A DNA stretch of 64,000 nucleotides from Gracilaria domingensis. Taxonomy: Eukaryota > Rhodophyta > Florideophyceae > Gracilariales > Gracilariaceae. Below are positions 1 to 10,296 of the stretch, one piece after another (positions within the stretch are counted from its first letter, which is position 1; each line of letters starts with the position of its first letter). The notes beneath the pieces are model-generated. The model made no database searches. It was not told the DNA's origin and saw nothing but the letters and a program-made list of their open reading frames with translations. Both the position numbers and the translations under genes were made by a program. The stretch spans positions 189,376 through 253,375 of the forward strand of contig VCMS01000187.1 in assembly GCA_022539475.1 (NCBI GenBank). Reading direction: 5' to 3'.

Positions 1-805
1 AACAGCGAAGATTTGTTTCTCTCTTTGGGGTTTCTGCTGAGATATGTTCCACATTGTGGAAAAAAATGAAGTCAAACATTCCTTCCGCAGCTGCTCTAAA
101 ACATCTTCTTTGGGCATTGTTATTTTTAAAACTTTATACCAACGAATCTACGTTGTCTGCAATACTAGATGCGGATGAGAAGACAATACGTGTTTGGGTT
201 TGTACCTTCGTCTGCTTGCGTGGAGACATAAAAAAAGTAAGTTATTCTTATTTGAAGCTAATGAGTGTAAAATGAAATGTTAATCTAAAAAGCCTGTAGG
301 AAAATAGATCAAATGGGAGCAACGTCTACAGAACCTTCATAACAGTACACATGTCATTTTTATATTCGTGGATGCGACAGATTGTCTCATTTACGAGCCC
401 AAACTTTTTAGCTCAATTTGGTACTCTCACAAATTCAAGAGCGCGGGACTTAGGTACGAAGTCGGTTTGAGCATATTTGAAGATAAGATTGTATGGGTAA
501 ATGGCCCATTTCCATGCGGCAGTTATCCTGACAACAAGATTTTTGAATCTGGATTGAAACATGCTCTTCTTACCAATGAGTTTGTGATTGCCCATAATGG
601 ATATACCGCCCAAAAATGCATTAATCCAGATAATAAGATCTTTTTATTTGGATACAATCAATGTCGAATTAGAGCTCGACATGAAGCTCTCATGGGACGA
701 TTGAAACAATTCCAGGTGTTGAAACAAGTTTTTCGTCACAAACTTTCTTTTCATGTTTCTTGCTTTCATGCTGTCGCGCAAATTACTGCCGTTGTACTGG
801 GATAA
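1..805 (+). CDS. PIF/Harbinger transposase, 5' end outside window, one intron, probably inactive
   Basis: DDE_Tnp_4-type (PIF/Harbinger) transposase that would cut and paste its own element. The frame is already open at base 3, so the N-terminus lies upstream of the window. Exon 1 (to 236) carries the helical segment ALKHLLWALLFLK and DEKTIR. A 71-bp intron (237-307, GTAAGT to TAG) joins it in frame to exon 2 (308-805), which has VDATDC (first catalytic Asp), YSHKFKSAGLRYE, PCGSYPD and RARHEAL (the Glu). The second catalytic Asp, expected in a (A/T)DNGY motif, reads AHNGY, so activity is doubtful. The copy at 48457-49412 is a paralogue with the same intron position. No terminal inverted repeats were found. 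Family call is firm; inactivity is inferred from the single missing residue. Confidence 0.8.
237..307 (+). other. spliceosomal intron in the Harbinger transposase
   Basis: Starts GTAAGT and ends AATAG. Removing it keeps the frame and joins a lysine codon to the segment that encodes IKWEQRLQN, which aligns with the equivalent region of the second copy. One of very few introns supportable in this window. Confidence 0.6.
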
Positions 806-1689
806 TAGCAATCCCTTTTCAATTCGTAGACAGATCTTTCCGTAAATATCACGAATGAATTCATTATCTTACGTTTTTATCCATTCCAGCCTACATTTTT
901 GACAGACTTAAAGTCCTTGGGCTTTGTGACATTTTTGGTTTTGATTTTATTGGTTAAGAGTTGAAAAAGACACTTTTGAGTCTAAACTTAAATTCTTTTT
1001 CTGTCTTTATTATTGACCCTTGCAGTATTGTAACATATAATTTCTAGGACGAAGCAAAACCGGTTGAGAAAGGCGGAACTCATTCATACGTCTTTTACAA
1101 CAGAACCGTTCAGAACAATTCTCCTGTATGCCAAAAGTGTTTCATATATTCATGGTCGCAGAGATTTAGCTACAATCCTATTTTCTACGAAGTTCTTGAT
1201 TTATGTTGGTTTGAAAATATTTATATTTCATTTTCTGTTCAACAGGAACTTTATGATAAACAGCTTTCCTCTAACTACGAAATTCAAACAAAATTCTCTC
1301 GTCTTTGTTGAAAGCTATGGAACATAATTTACACATGTGTATGATAAAAGTTAGGTTCATCTTGGTGTTGAATGTTAAAGTATGAATGAATTAAAGTGAA
1401 CAGTAATTACGGCTTGTAAGTTGTTAAATTACTGTTGCAGAATGTAAAAATTGATCATTTTTCCGCAGCTCCCAGCAGTTTTGACTACAGTACTCAACAA
1501 AAGCAACTTTACAGTCAATAAATTTCGTTTTGTTTGGGCACACGGGTGGACTAAAACTAGAGTGACTTTTTGCGAATTAACGCCATTTCCCGCATCCTCC
1601 AGTTTTACTTGACTACTTACAAAAGTAGTGCGCGGCGCGTGTCACCGTATTGTTAAAATAAAATATGTAGCGGCGCAGCGCATGCACAG
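806..1689. other. AT-rich intergenic stretch, no gene seen
   Basis: No convincing coding sequence. A short open frame at 1064-1327 has no recognisable domain and AT-driven composition. It probably includes the 3' flank and end of the Harbinger element, but no terminal repeat was identified. Confidence 0.5.
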
Positions 1690-2425
1690 CTCATGCTTTT
1701 TTTTCTTTGCCCCTCTTTTTTTTCTCTCACAGTTAGCTAGTTTTTCTACAATTTTCAGCTCAGATTAGATCAAATCTATTTACAGAAAGTAAAGCGGTGC
1801 CAACAGTAAGAGCTCTGCGATGAATAGTCTTTATTTAGTGAAAATAGAACTTAACCCTTTGGACACTGAACGCTTATGTAAGTTATAATAGACATAAGAT
1901 GCAACAATGATTGGACGCGAACCAAAACAATTGGTTGTTATTCTGCCATGTGGTGATTTTGCTTATGTATAGTATACTAGACATAAGCATATATTATGCA
2001 TGCTTTACGTAACTGCATACGCTGTGCGCTACCATTGGCTCTTCGAAAACTCTGCGAAATAGCTAGCCAATAAGCGCCATTCACAAAAATCAATATGCAC
2101 AAGAAAACAATCAATCAATGACTACTGGCTAATTTTAATGGCTTTCAACTCGTCTTTGCAAGCTCATTGGCTTTCGCTTATGTCTACTATACTAGACATA
2201 AGAACGTTTAGTGTCGAAAGGGTTAAGACTTAGTTTGCGAAGCAATTTTTAGTATCATATTGCACACGGGTAGGATTATTAGTGGTTAGGATTGTGGCAC
2301 GCGTATTAGTGGTCACGTGTACTGTAAAAGACTAAATATGACTAGAGTTTTATTGCATATGCTAGTCAGTCAGTCATTAGTCATTTGTATTTCTATCTAG
2401 TCAGTCAATCACAAATACGGGCCTG
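1690..2425 (-). mobile_element. hAT-type MITE, inverted copy, interrupted by a TTAA element
   Basis: The right end reads GACTG-rich sequence ending ACAAATACGGGCCTG at 2425, the inverse of the left end of the element at 6457-7002. Internal stretches (flanks of 1851-2226, and a T-rich TTTCTTTGCCCC segment near 1695) also match that copy in reverse. The left terminus could not be found, so the start is approximate. It is split by the 368-bp TTAA element at 1855-2222. Non-coding; a transposase in trans is assumed. Confidence 0.6.
1855..2222. mobile_element. TTAA-type (piggyBac-like) MITE
   Basis: Flanked by TTAA at 1851-1854 and 2223-2226. The left end CCCTTTGGACACTGAACG mirrors the right end (reverse complement CCCTTTCGACACTAAACG). 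Internal CTTATGT/ACATAAG palindromes repeat. It holds no coding sequence. Its flanks join cleanly into a match with another hAT MITE, which shows it landed inside one. Confidence 0.75.
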
Positions 2426-3050
2426 ATGCTTGTATACAAGCTCTTCGTCAGCTCGACGATGAACATGTTTGCTGTGGGCGTGTAGACGTTGTGATGGTTC
2501 CATCTTGGCGCATGGAGTGCTCATGCAACTCCCACGTCACTAGGGCCGCTATTTGGGGGCGGGGGTTCTATTGGTGGTGGCTCTGCAGGCAGTTTTGTCT
2601 CGGCAACTCCTTTTGGTGCAGTTTCAGCAACTCCATCACAATCGCCGACACCTTGTCCTAGTAAAGGAGATCGGCTTGGTGCTCCAACTTTGGCCTTCGG
2701 CGGTGGTACTGCAATTTCGACAGGCAGTTTTGTTGGTTCCTGTGACGTTGGCAGTGTTAGTGGTTTTGGTTGTTATGCCCACAGGAGAAGACCAAGGAAA
2801 TGCATCTCCCAGGCTTCCCATGCTGTATTAGCAAAGTTCAAAGAGCTTTGCAATCGTTTTCAACGATGAGAAACTAGAGGAAGCAGTTCGAACAGCTTTA
2901 CTTCGGTCTGCAAAAGGCTCCTCAGTCTGACCGTACAACAAGAGACAGAGTTTACATCCGAAAAGAGTTCCCGTGTCGGCATGCAAAAGCCTTGTTTGAT
3001 ACGCACTTGCGGAAGCCAAGGTTTTAATTTAGGCAATCAGCTCAAGACGT
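2426..3050. other. Intergenic, possible gene relic
   Basis: A +-strand Gly/Ser/Thr-rich open frame (about 2545-2870) with a few Phe-Gly pairs recalls a low-complexity nucleoporin-like or linker fragment, but it has no start, ends in stops and matches nothing I can name. The remainder shows no feature. Confidence 0.25.
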
Positions 3051-4316
3051 TTAGGAGCAAGCTCTCACTGCCACGCTCTCAAGTTCAAAGACAAACGTAG
3101 AATTCCTCGATTCGCCGATCGTTAACGAACACTCGAAGGACCCGTTTTGGCACGCGTCCTCGGCAAGCGCCACGGTGAAGTCAAGAGTGGAAAACAGCAG
3201 CGGCGGCAACGTCATCGGCAGCACAGGTTGCCGCACAACTACGCGGTCGCCGCAAGTATCCATGGCTACGGGCGTCACCGCCCCCTCCGTGTCGCGGAAC
3301 AGCAGCCCCTCCAGCGGCTGGAAATTCGAAAGCTGCAACACGTCCAAGACCGCGTCATACACACCCGCACGACTGAAGTTCGCGATGAAAGACCCGTTCA
3401 CCTGGCTGGCGAGCGCCGACAGCTGCCCAGGGGCAACCGCCACGCCCGGCGCCGGCTCCGGCCGTTCGCAGAACACGAGCAGACATAAAGGTCTGAACGG
3501 GCATTGCGGCAATTGAGGCAGAGCGGCGTCCAGTCCGGGCTCTCCCACCGAGGCTGCAATGAACGAGAATTTGGACGGTAAGAAGTCGACAAAGTCAAAC
3601 AACGAGTTTCGATCGAGTACCTTCTCAAAGTCGTCCGTTGCGCAAGCCGGCTCTCGACCAGGGGTGTCACCGACGACGATGATGATGCGCCTCGCATTGA
3701 AGCCAGTCCATCCGATGTTGTCGCTGCGCGAATCTTCGATGGCGCGAAGGAGTAGACGGGGGCCGTTTTGCAAAGACAGAGAGGGTATGGTCCGCAGCGC
3801 TTGTTGGACGGCAGTTGTATTGGTCGTCAACGATTGCAACGGCCTGTATGCTTCAAACGTATCGAACGATTGCTCGCCGCCGTACACGCCCACGCCCACG
3901 ATGGCGGAGTGGTTGGAGATCAAGTCAGCGGCAAGCACGGACAATTCAGACACCACTCTCGGAAGCTCGGCGGCCATGGAGGGAGAGCCGTCCACCAGCA
4001 GCAGCACGTTGACGCGATTGTCGAGCAGATTGACGCCCATGCGGAAGTTGACGGACGAGTTTGGCGACAGCACGAGCTGCGTGACGGGAACCTCGTTGTC
4101 CGGGCACGGGTTGGCGTCGGCAATGGTTTGGTTGAGCACGCAATCGCAGCCGGAGAGAAGACAGCCGAACTGAGATGCGGCGGTGCATTCGTCGTTGGGC
4201 CACAGTAAATCGCAGCGGACGTGCGCGAATAAGCCGCGCTCTCGGCAGACGGGCGCCTGCGCGAGGGCGACGGCGAGCACGGCGAGGCATGAGAGGAACG
4301 GCAGCAGCGAGGCCAT
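3051..4316 (-). CDS. secreted VWA / integrin-beta-like domain protein
   Basis: 421 residues from an ATG at 4316. An N-terminal signal peptide (MASLLPFLSCLAVLAVALAQ) precedes a Cys-rich stretch (residues about 24-72: CRERG, RCDLLW, FGCLLSGCDC) like a PSI/knottin module. A VWA-type domain follows (about 100-330) that starts with a hydrophobic strand and the MIDAS metal-binding motif DGSPS (DxSxS), then GVGVYGG and a second strand IIIVVGDTPGR. Order and spacing recall the head of integrin beta chains. Several NxS/T sequons and paired cysteines fit an extracellular glycoprotein. No transmembrane helix is visible at the C-terminus, so it is probably secreted, binding a ligand or matrix through a divalent metal. 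The ligand is unknown. Confidence 0.65.
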   Translation of the reverse strand: MASLLPFLSCLAVLAVALAQAPVCRERGLFAHVRCDLLWPNDECTAASQFGCLLSGCDCVLNQTIADANPCPDNEVPVTQLVLSPNSSVNFRMGVNLLDNRVNVLLLVDGSPSMAAELPRVVSELSVLAADLISNHSAIVGVGVYGGEQSFDTFEAYRPLQSLTTNTTAVQQALRTIPSLSLQNGPRLLLRAIEDSRSDNIGWTGFNARRIIIVVGDTPGREPACATDDFEKVLDRNSLFDFVDFLPSKFSFIAASVGEPGLDAALPQLPQCPFRPLCLLVFCERPEPAPGVAVAPGQLSALASQVNGSFIANFSRAGVYDAVLDVLQLSNFQPLEGLLFRDTEGAVTPVAMDTCGDRVVVRQPVLPMTLPPLLFSTLDFTVALAEDACQNGSFECSLTIGESRNSTFVFELESVAVRACS

Positions 4317-5273
4317 CTTGAGCGGCGTCGAGCGCGGGCAGATCGCAGCGATGGGCGTTGGCGGCGGCGCTCGTTGCGCCGCAGCGGCGGACGCACGTCG
4401 ACCTTCATCTTCGGGTGCGCGTCGATGACGCGGAGCGATCGCTCCGAAGTGGTGTGAAGGATTTGCATTTCTGTGATTCAGGTGTACCGCTGTAAGCCTC
4501 CAATTTTAATCGAAAAAGTACAAAGTCCGGGAGTATAAGCAACAAATCTTCCGTCACGCTTGCGTGTGAGCTGAGCGTATCTGGGCACATGCGCGGTTTC
4601 AAACGCAGTCTGCGTATGGAGCTCGGAGACTGAGCACCGTCAAGATGATCTTGTCGATAAGGTTAGCATCAACACCATCCTTCTCGTCTTTCGTGTTGCC
4701 AATCCCCCAATGCCTCCCATGACGTCACTCGAAAGCCTGTTCACTCTTTGATCCTCAGTTGGTCATGTGAAACAAACTATGAATGGATAATACTGAGAGG
4801 AGGATGGCAGATGAAGAGATGATTTCGAGAGTCATATCTTCCTTCCCATATGTGCTTAGCTCGACCGTCCACAAGTACACTTCAAGTCATAAAACGTTCT
4901 AAAGACACAAACTTTCATAAATTAATCTCGCCTATTGCTTTCTTCAACAACTCGGTAAGCTTTGCTTTCCACATTGTGTTCATAAACATCCCAAACTCAA
5001 CCTGCAAGTCAAAGCCCTTATGAATAGGAAACAGATGGAATTAGTGAGCATCTTCGGTTTGCCGGAGCCCCACTATGTCCCACGCTGTTTCTTGCAAAAC
5101 GCCTTTAAAGGAAGAACTGGAACTACATATATACACATCTAGCATGAAGCACATTCTGGCACGAAGCAGGTACACAGACAAAACAGTTGAGCACACATAC
5201 AAAAGCTGCAACTTTTCTTATGACCTGACCTATACCTAACTTGTTCCCTAGAAAAAGCTCGAGTTCTGCACCA
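4317..5273. other. intergenic, between divergent genes
   Basis: Separates the VWA gene (-) from the zinc-finger gene (+), so it should hold both promoters. A TATATA stretch lies near 5127-5135, about 140 bp before the zinc-finger ATG. Overlapping open frames at 4330-4600 are GC-rich shadows of no recognised family. Confidence 0.4.
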
Positions 5274-6405
5274 ATGGACCGCGACAACCGAAACAATTCT
5301 CCTGACAGAACGGACAGCCAAAAAAAGGCATCGAAAAGGCGCCGGAATAGGAGTCAAAGCTCCTTAAATTCCTCTGCAGCCTCCAACTCGAACAGCAATT
5401 CGAATCTCCCTTCAGTGAGCCAAATACGTGAGCGCAGTCAAACATATCGCCCTGCCCCTCAAGCTTCGAACCCCGGTGCACCTCCTCCACTCGGTCAATT
5501 GCTCCGATCTGCTTCTCGGAATCGAAACACGCAGTCTACCTTCAGTAGAAGACGTGCACAGGGAAAGCCATAGATACGCCTCACTCAGAAACCCTCCTGT
5601 TCAATCCTAAAGTCCTCCTAGCTTCCAAAGCCTTGCGGACTTGGCAAATATCCGTAACTCGAACTGGCGGCAGCCAAGCTCGAGTGCTCGCAGGGCTCAC
5701 AATGAGCCACCCCAGGCGGGGCAATCGAATCAGAGGACGCAAGCAGCTACTGCCATTCCTAGCACCAATCCTGCTCATCAGCGAGGAGTGGCAGGTCCAA
5801 GCAGAGGTGCCTCCCATCAAGGGCTGCCTGGTTCCAGTACTGGTCAGTCTCAACAACGCGGTGGCCCATCCGAGAGAAGAACCGGTGCAGTTCCATCCTC
5901 CTCCGTTTCGTCTGGGTACACTGAGTGCGCGAATTGCTACCGACTCATAGCAAATTCAAATTATCAGAGTCACGCAGGGCCGTATGTGACTATCAAAATT
6001 GTAAATTGAGTAGTCACTAGTCAACAAAAATGACAAATCGAGTCGATTTCATCGACTAGTCACAACGCTCTAAAAATAAGGAAAATTTAGCATAAGGACT
6101 AGTCGTTCTGCTAAAGTAGTCAGTCAAACTCTATTATTTGGCAAAATAGTCAGTCACAAATACGGGCCTGGAGTCACGTCAGAGCATGTTCGAGCACCGG
6201 ATTTCGATGCCGCCATCCCAGGTGTCAGTTTGCAACTCCCTTCGAGTCCCGGCTTGTCCTGCATCAACGGACGCATATGGGAGTCGATACGAGAGAAACA
6301 GTGCCGGCACATGAATGCCCAATCTGCAATAAGAAGTTCTCGTCATCGTACACGCTTGCGAGGCACTGTCGCCATGTACATGGTGTTGAACTAAACCGGA
6401 CATAG
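5274..6405 (+). pseudogene. C2H2 zinc-finger protein gene split by a MITE
   Basis: An ATG at 5274 opens a basic, Ser/Asn/Arg-rich frame (nuclear-localisation-like KKASKRRRNR) that stops at 5573. A +1-shifted frame is open from about 5611 and continues the same Ser/Arg/Pro-rich style, so a frameshift or an unrecognised intron lies between. At 5967-5974 the frame meets a 196-bp hAT MITE (5975-6170). When one copy of the 8-bp duplication is skipped, the frame resumes at 6179 and runs to TAG at 6403-6405 with three finger-like units: TECANC...H/C across the insertion, CRHPRCQF...HQRTH, and CPICNKKF...HCRHVH. The gene was thus probably a DNA-binding C2H2 protein; the insertion truncates it before the fingers. 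Whether the MITE is fixed is unknown. Confidence 0.7.
5975..6170. mobile_element. 196-bp hAT-type MITE with perfect 8-bp TSD
   Basis: Ends CAGGGCCGTATGTGAC and (reverse) CAGGCCCGTATTTGTGACTG form terminal inverted repeats. GAGTCACG is duplicated exactly at 5967-5974 and 6171-6178, the 8-bp duplication of hAT elements. No coding sequence. Confidence 0.9.
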
Positions 6406-6456
6406 ACAGGCGATCTGAAAAGTGCTATACGTTCTGAAAGGCTTCTGTCTTATAGT

Positions 6457-7002
6457 CAGGCCTGTATTTGTGACTGACTGACTTGATAGAAATATAAATG
6501 ACTAATGACTGACTGACTGGCATATGCAATAAAAGTCTAGTCATATTCAGTCATTTATAGTACACGTGGCCACAAATAAACGTGTCACGTTCATAACCAC
6601 TCATAATCCCACTCGTGTGTAATTTAATAGCTTGACTGGTTTGCAAATTAAGTCTTACGTTTTATTTTCACTATAAATAGTATACATAGTTAGCAATTTG
6701 CTAAGATGTCGCTTTGTTTGATTAATTTTGTCTTTGCTTTCAATTTTTTGCTTAAAAACTTTTTAAAAACTTTGAAATTTGATATTAGCATTCTTTAGAA
6801 CGAATGTATATTGTTAGAACCTAAGCAAGTTGACATGTATACTTATACATCTCAAACCAAGAGCAGTGCAGTTTAATTTGTAAGCACACACGCTTAGAAA
6901 AAGGGCAAAGAAAAATGTGACTAAAAGTGACTGACTACGAATTTTATTGAGTGACTTTGACTTTTCGACTTGGTCAAAAATCTAGTCACAAATACGGCCC
7001 TG
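6457..7002. mobile_element. 546-bp hAT-type MITE
   Basis: Terminal repeats CAGGCCTGTATTTGTGACTG and (reverse) CAGGGCCGTATTTGTGACTA. Flanking octamers CTTATAGT (6449-6456) and CTTATAGC (7003-7010) are a target duplication with one difference. The subterminal part is rich in GACTGACTGACT repeats, possible transposase-binding sites. No coding sequence. Confidence 0.85.
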
Positions 7003-7177
7003 CTTATAGCATCTAGCTACAAAAACGGAATATCGTCATGCACGAATGATAATAGTTTAAATGCTGAAAGATATATTTTAAATAAAACATTTTATGAAAG
7101 AAGGGCATTGTTTTCGCCTCGGAAGATTTAGTTTGAATGATGTTGTACCGAAGAAAAGTTCTATAGGAGCCTTGCGT

Positions 7178-7220
7178 CTCCTACTTTGAGAAGTTCGCTT
7201 CTCAAAGCGCTGATTATTTG
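7178..7220 (-). repeat. interspersed hairpin motif, copy 1
   Basis: Read on the - strand: AATAATCAGCGCTTTGAGAAG followed by a few bases and CTTCTCAAAG, forming a stem. The same motif lies in gene sense just after the stop codon at 24001 and again at 24155. This copy is about 270 bp downstream of the F-box gene, also in gene sense. Function unknown; a 3'-end element or a small repeat. Confidence 0.45.
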
Positions 7221-7491
7221 TCGTGTTAGATCTTTTTGGTCCCGTTCTACAGCTCCAAATTGGGTACCACCTAATTCCGGGCATATCACATTGACACCCC
7301 CTATAAACCTCAAACAGCTCCAATATCCACTGCGTAAAGTCGCCACAGGAACGACCATGCTCAACCAAAACAATTCTTTTAAGGACCTCAAAAGTTCGAA
7401 ACGCTCGAGAATATAATCAGGAAGCCCTGAACGAACTTAATAAACAGCATAAGCATTGTTCTTGTGTTTATCATAAATACTAAGTACATTT

Positions 7492-8688
7492 CTAGATGGA
7501 GGGAATAGAAATGCTTCTGGGATCTTCAACTTCAGCAAACTGATCGAGAGTCAGAAATAACTCACATCTCCCGCCATCCCTTCTCTCCACGATCAGAACA
7601 CCAGACGCACACCCGGGAGAAGGTCTTCTATCAGACATGTATAACCACTCTTCCTCGTAATCCCACATCACTTTTGGCCCGGGCCACTTAAAAACATCTA
7701 CACATTGCGGCGTAATGTACATTCTATAACGCTTGTCCTCCTCAAGAAACTGGCGCAGAACAGGAGATCTTCGGAGACTGTCCCAGCTTTGCATGTAATC
7801 GTCTCCGAAATCAGAAATGTTCAAATGGCAATGCTCCACACGCGGTGCAACAATGGTGATGTCCTGTGCCGATTCTGACTCTATATGTGTGCACAGCGAA
7901 AGTCGCTTCAGAACGGGGAAGGATGGATCAGCGTTCAAACGGTCTTTCGTCCTTTCTTTGAAGTTCTCCCAGTCATCCTGCATTTCCTCGGTAAAAATAT
8001 CGTTATCTGAATAATCAATGTCCAAAGACTGCAGCAAAGGCCACTTTTTCAGCTTCAGCGTCAGAAAACCGACCCTGGTGCTTTCCAAAGCTTCAAAGCG
8101 AGTGCATACCATCTGCTTAAAAATTAAACCCGGAGCATACCTCTGCAAAGTTGGTTGAATGTTAGACCAAACGTTGGAAATCTGCTCCTCTGTCTTACCA
8201 TAGGGCAGGGAGGAAAGCTCGAATACATGACGACCTCTTCGAAGAGCGGTGTGAATCTTTCCAATATTTGCCAAGAGGTGGTCCCCCACACAATATAAAA
8301 GTACTGGAACATCGCGGAGCAACCGATTCCATCTTTTGCCGACCTTCCACGGCTCATCCAGAGCGAAATTGTACGCACGTGAAGAAGACAGCGAATCCCA
8401 AAACGGTTTATCGATGATTGCGTCTGCCCAAGAAGTGCACACTTGCGCGCAGTCTATCAGAGTTGCAAGTTCCGGTAGCCATCTTAAGGGTTTATAATCT
8501 TTTTTGAAGCGACCGGGTGTTTCATCGTCACGGGGGTTCTCATCTTCTTCGTCTTCAATCAAATAAGGCTCAAAGAGCTCCCATTCCGACAACTTCCAAA
8601 CATACTCCGTGCCGATGTAAAAGATCCTTTGGAGAACTTCTGGCGGGAAGTTGGAAATACAGCTGCACGGTGCAATGGGACTCATCAT
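7492..8688 (-). CDS. F-box protein
   Basis: 398 residues from ATG at 8688. The N-terminus has an F-box-like segment (about residues 12-60: NFPPEVLQRIFYIG, with a later LIDCAQVCTSWADAI), the part that binds Skp1 in SCF ubiquitin ligases. The rest (about 150-330) has leucine-spaced segments such as WPLLQSLDIDYS and FPVLKRLSLCTHI that look like degenerate leucine-rich repeats for substrate choice. A short acidic and hydrophobic tail ends RSISIPSI. Half of a close paralogue survives as the pseudogene at 13510-15155, so this belongs to a lineage-specific family. Role as a substrate adaptor is inferred from domain order; the target is unknown. Confidence 0.7.
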   Translation of the reverse strand: MMSPIAPCSCISNFPPEVLQRIFYIGTEYVWKLSEWELFEPYLIEDEEDENPRDDETPGRFKKDYKPLRWLPELATLIDCAQVCTSWADAIIDKPFWDSLSSSRAYNFALDEPWKVGKRWNRLLRDVPVLLYCVGDHLLANIGKIHTALRRGRHVFELSSLPYGKTEEQISNVWSNIQPTLQRYAPGLIFKQMVCTRFEALESTRVGFLTLKLKKWPLLQSLDIDYSDNDIFTEEMQDDWENFKERTKDRLNADPSFPVLKRLSLCTHIESESAQDITIVAPRVEHCHLNISDFGDDYMQSWDSLRRSPVLRQFLEEDKRYRMYITPQCVDVFKWPGPKVMWDYEEEWLYMSDRRPSPGCASGVLIVERRDGGRCELFLTLDQFAEVEDPRSISIPSI

Positions 8689-9056
8689 ATGGTGGTCGCC
8701 TTGTACGAACAGAGCTGACTGCGAAAGGGGGGATAGTTCAAAGGAGAGATAGCAGATATGGTGCCACGCCTGTCACACAGCAGACGCTTCGCGAGGCACA
8801 GACCGGTTCGCCGATTTAGGACGTCGACTTAGGACAGGGAGCCCTCTTGCTCAAAAGAACAACTGGGCTTGTGAGGTGCGAGATAGATTTCGCAAGTGCA
8901 AGAATACAGTTTTTCGAGAGTATATTCTGATACGTTCCAGGACAGCTTGCCGTCGTCAGAACTTCTGCAAGTCGGTAAAGCTTGAGACTTCGGATGGTTC
9001 AAGGAAGCACAACAGTTCAGAACGATTCGTATTCGTGCTTAGCGAAAAGACTACTT
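8689..9056. other. intergenic, upstream of the F-box gene
   Basis: No gene recognised; overlapping short frames have no domain. Should contain the F-box promoter. Confidence 0.4.
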
Positions 9057-9362
9057 GGCAGGCAAGGCACTACTATGGCTCTTGGTCCTGCTCGAGTCGT
9101 ACTTGGGAGGAAAGACAGGCAAGCAAACTGGCAACAGCAGTGTCCTTACAGACTAGTCGGCAGGCAAGGCACTACTACGGCTCTTGGTCCTGCTCGAGTC
9201 GTCCCCGGGGAGGAGCGAACGTCAAGTAAATGCGCGAAGGCAGTGTTTTCATAGACTATTTGGCAGGCAAGGCACATTAGGCTCTTGGTCCCGCTCGAGT
9301 CGTACGCGGAGAGGGAAGGGAGGCACGAGAACGGGCGACGGCAGCGCTCTTATAGACAAGTG
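9057..9362. repeat. three tandem ~102-bp repeats
   Basis: Units start at 9057, 9159 and 9262, each with GGCAGGCAAGGCAC, then GGCTCTTGGTCC and GCTCGAGTCGT. The first two are closest; the third has small indels. Open frames through it shift between units, so it is probably not coding. Confidence 0.75.
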
Positions 9363-10296
9363 CTTGCCCATCGACACGGAGCGTCTTCGATTTGTGTTGT
9401 GCCTTTGAAGCGATGCCATAATGGCCGCTTTGACGCCAATCATTGTGCTACGAATGCCATAATGGCGCCTTTTACACCTGCTAATCTGCCATGGCATGAT
9501 TGGTTGCCGCCTTGGTATCCCCAGCTGGACTCCGTGTCCACGGCTATGACACGAAAGACAGCACGGATTGTAAACGGATACTGTTTTCAAACGTGTTACA
9601 CTACTTGTGGTACAGGTGTATGTTAGAATTTGAAATTTTCACGAGAGCATGAAAAGTTTAGCAAATTATAATTCAGTCGCCATGATGGAGAAGGACGGCG
9701 TCGGAGGACACCAGTTTTCGTACCATGGCGGCCATGGCATGGCCTCTACAAAATCTCAATTGCTTTCCCAGCCGGCTCCGGCGGCATGACTATTGCTACC
9801 GAAGGTAGTACAAGATGCAACCGGGTGGACCGAAAACACGCAACTGTTCACGGTTGCAGCATAAACCTCGAATTCATGTGTCCAAATTCAACGTTTTTGA
9901 GAACTTTTCAAATTCTCACTTTTATTTCGAAATAGTGCTAATTCCCATCTGAAAGGTGGAAAACGTGTCTTCGTACTGTAATGTTGCATCGCATTGTCGT
10001 GTGCGCCAACGCCCACAAGTTTTCATTCGTCTCGTCTTCCCACTCCGTTTCACTTCGTGCTTTTGACGCGCTCCTGGCCAGAGTACAGAACAGCTCAGTG
10101 ATATGACGCCCCCGGGAACTAATGTGCTCAGTATCAGGATTCCTCGCCACGAGCCGCAATGTTGCTCAACATGTTGAGCGTATATTGATTCTGTCCCGCT
10201 CTCCGGCAAACGCCGAGAAGACGAGCATGAAATATCTGACGTCATCTGTAGTTTTCCGTTAGAGCAAAGGGATGGTAAAGGACAGATCCATGTTTC
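9363..10296. other. intergenic, no gene recognised
   Basis: A short direct repeat (GCCATAATGGC at about 9414 and 9454) is the only pattern. Frames at 9922-10245 on the - strand have no domain. Confidence 0.4.

Noticed and set aside
2553-2831. 92-residue Val/Leu-rich protein
   Set aside because: Starts from a non-ATG or weak context in GT-rich sequence; another frame of the same DNA gives Gly/Ser-rich peptide. Neither has a domain.
3559-4173. 204-residue + strand ORF
   Set aside because: Lies antisense within the VWA gene, which has a signal peptide and domain order; this is a shadow frame.
9057-9362. CRISPR array
   Set aside because: Units are about 102 bp with degenerate cores and no regular short repeats with unique spacers; the DNA is eukaryotic.
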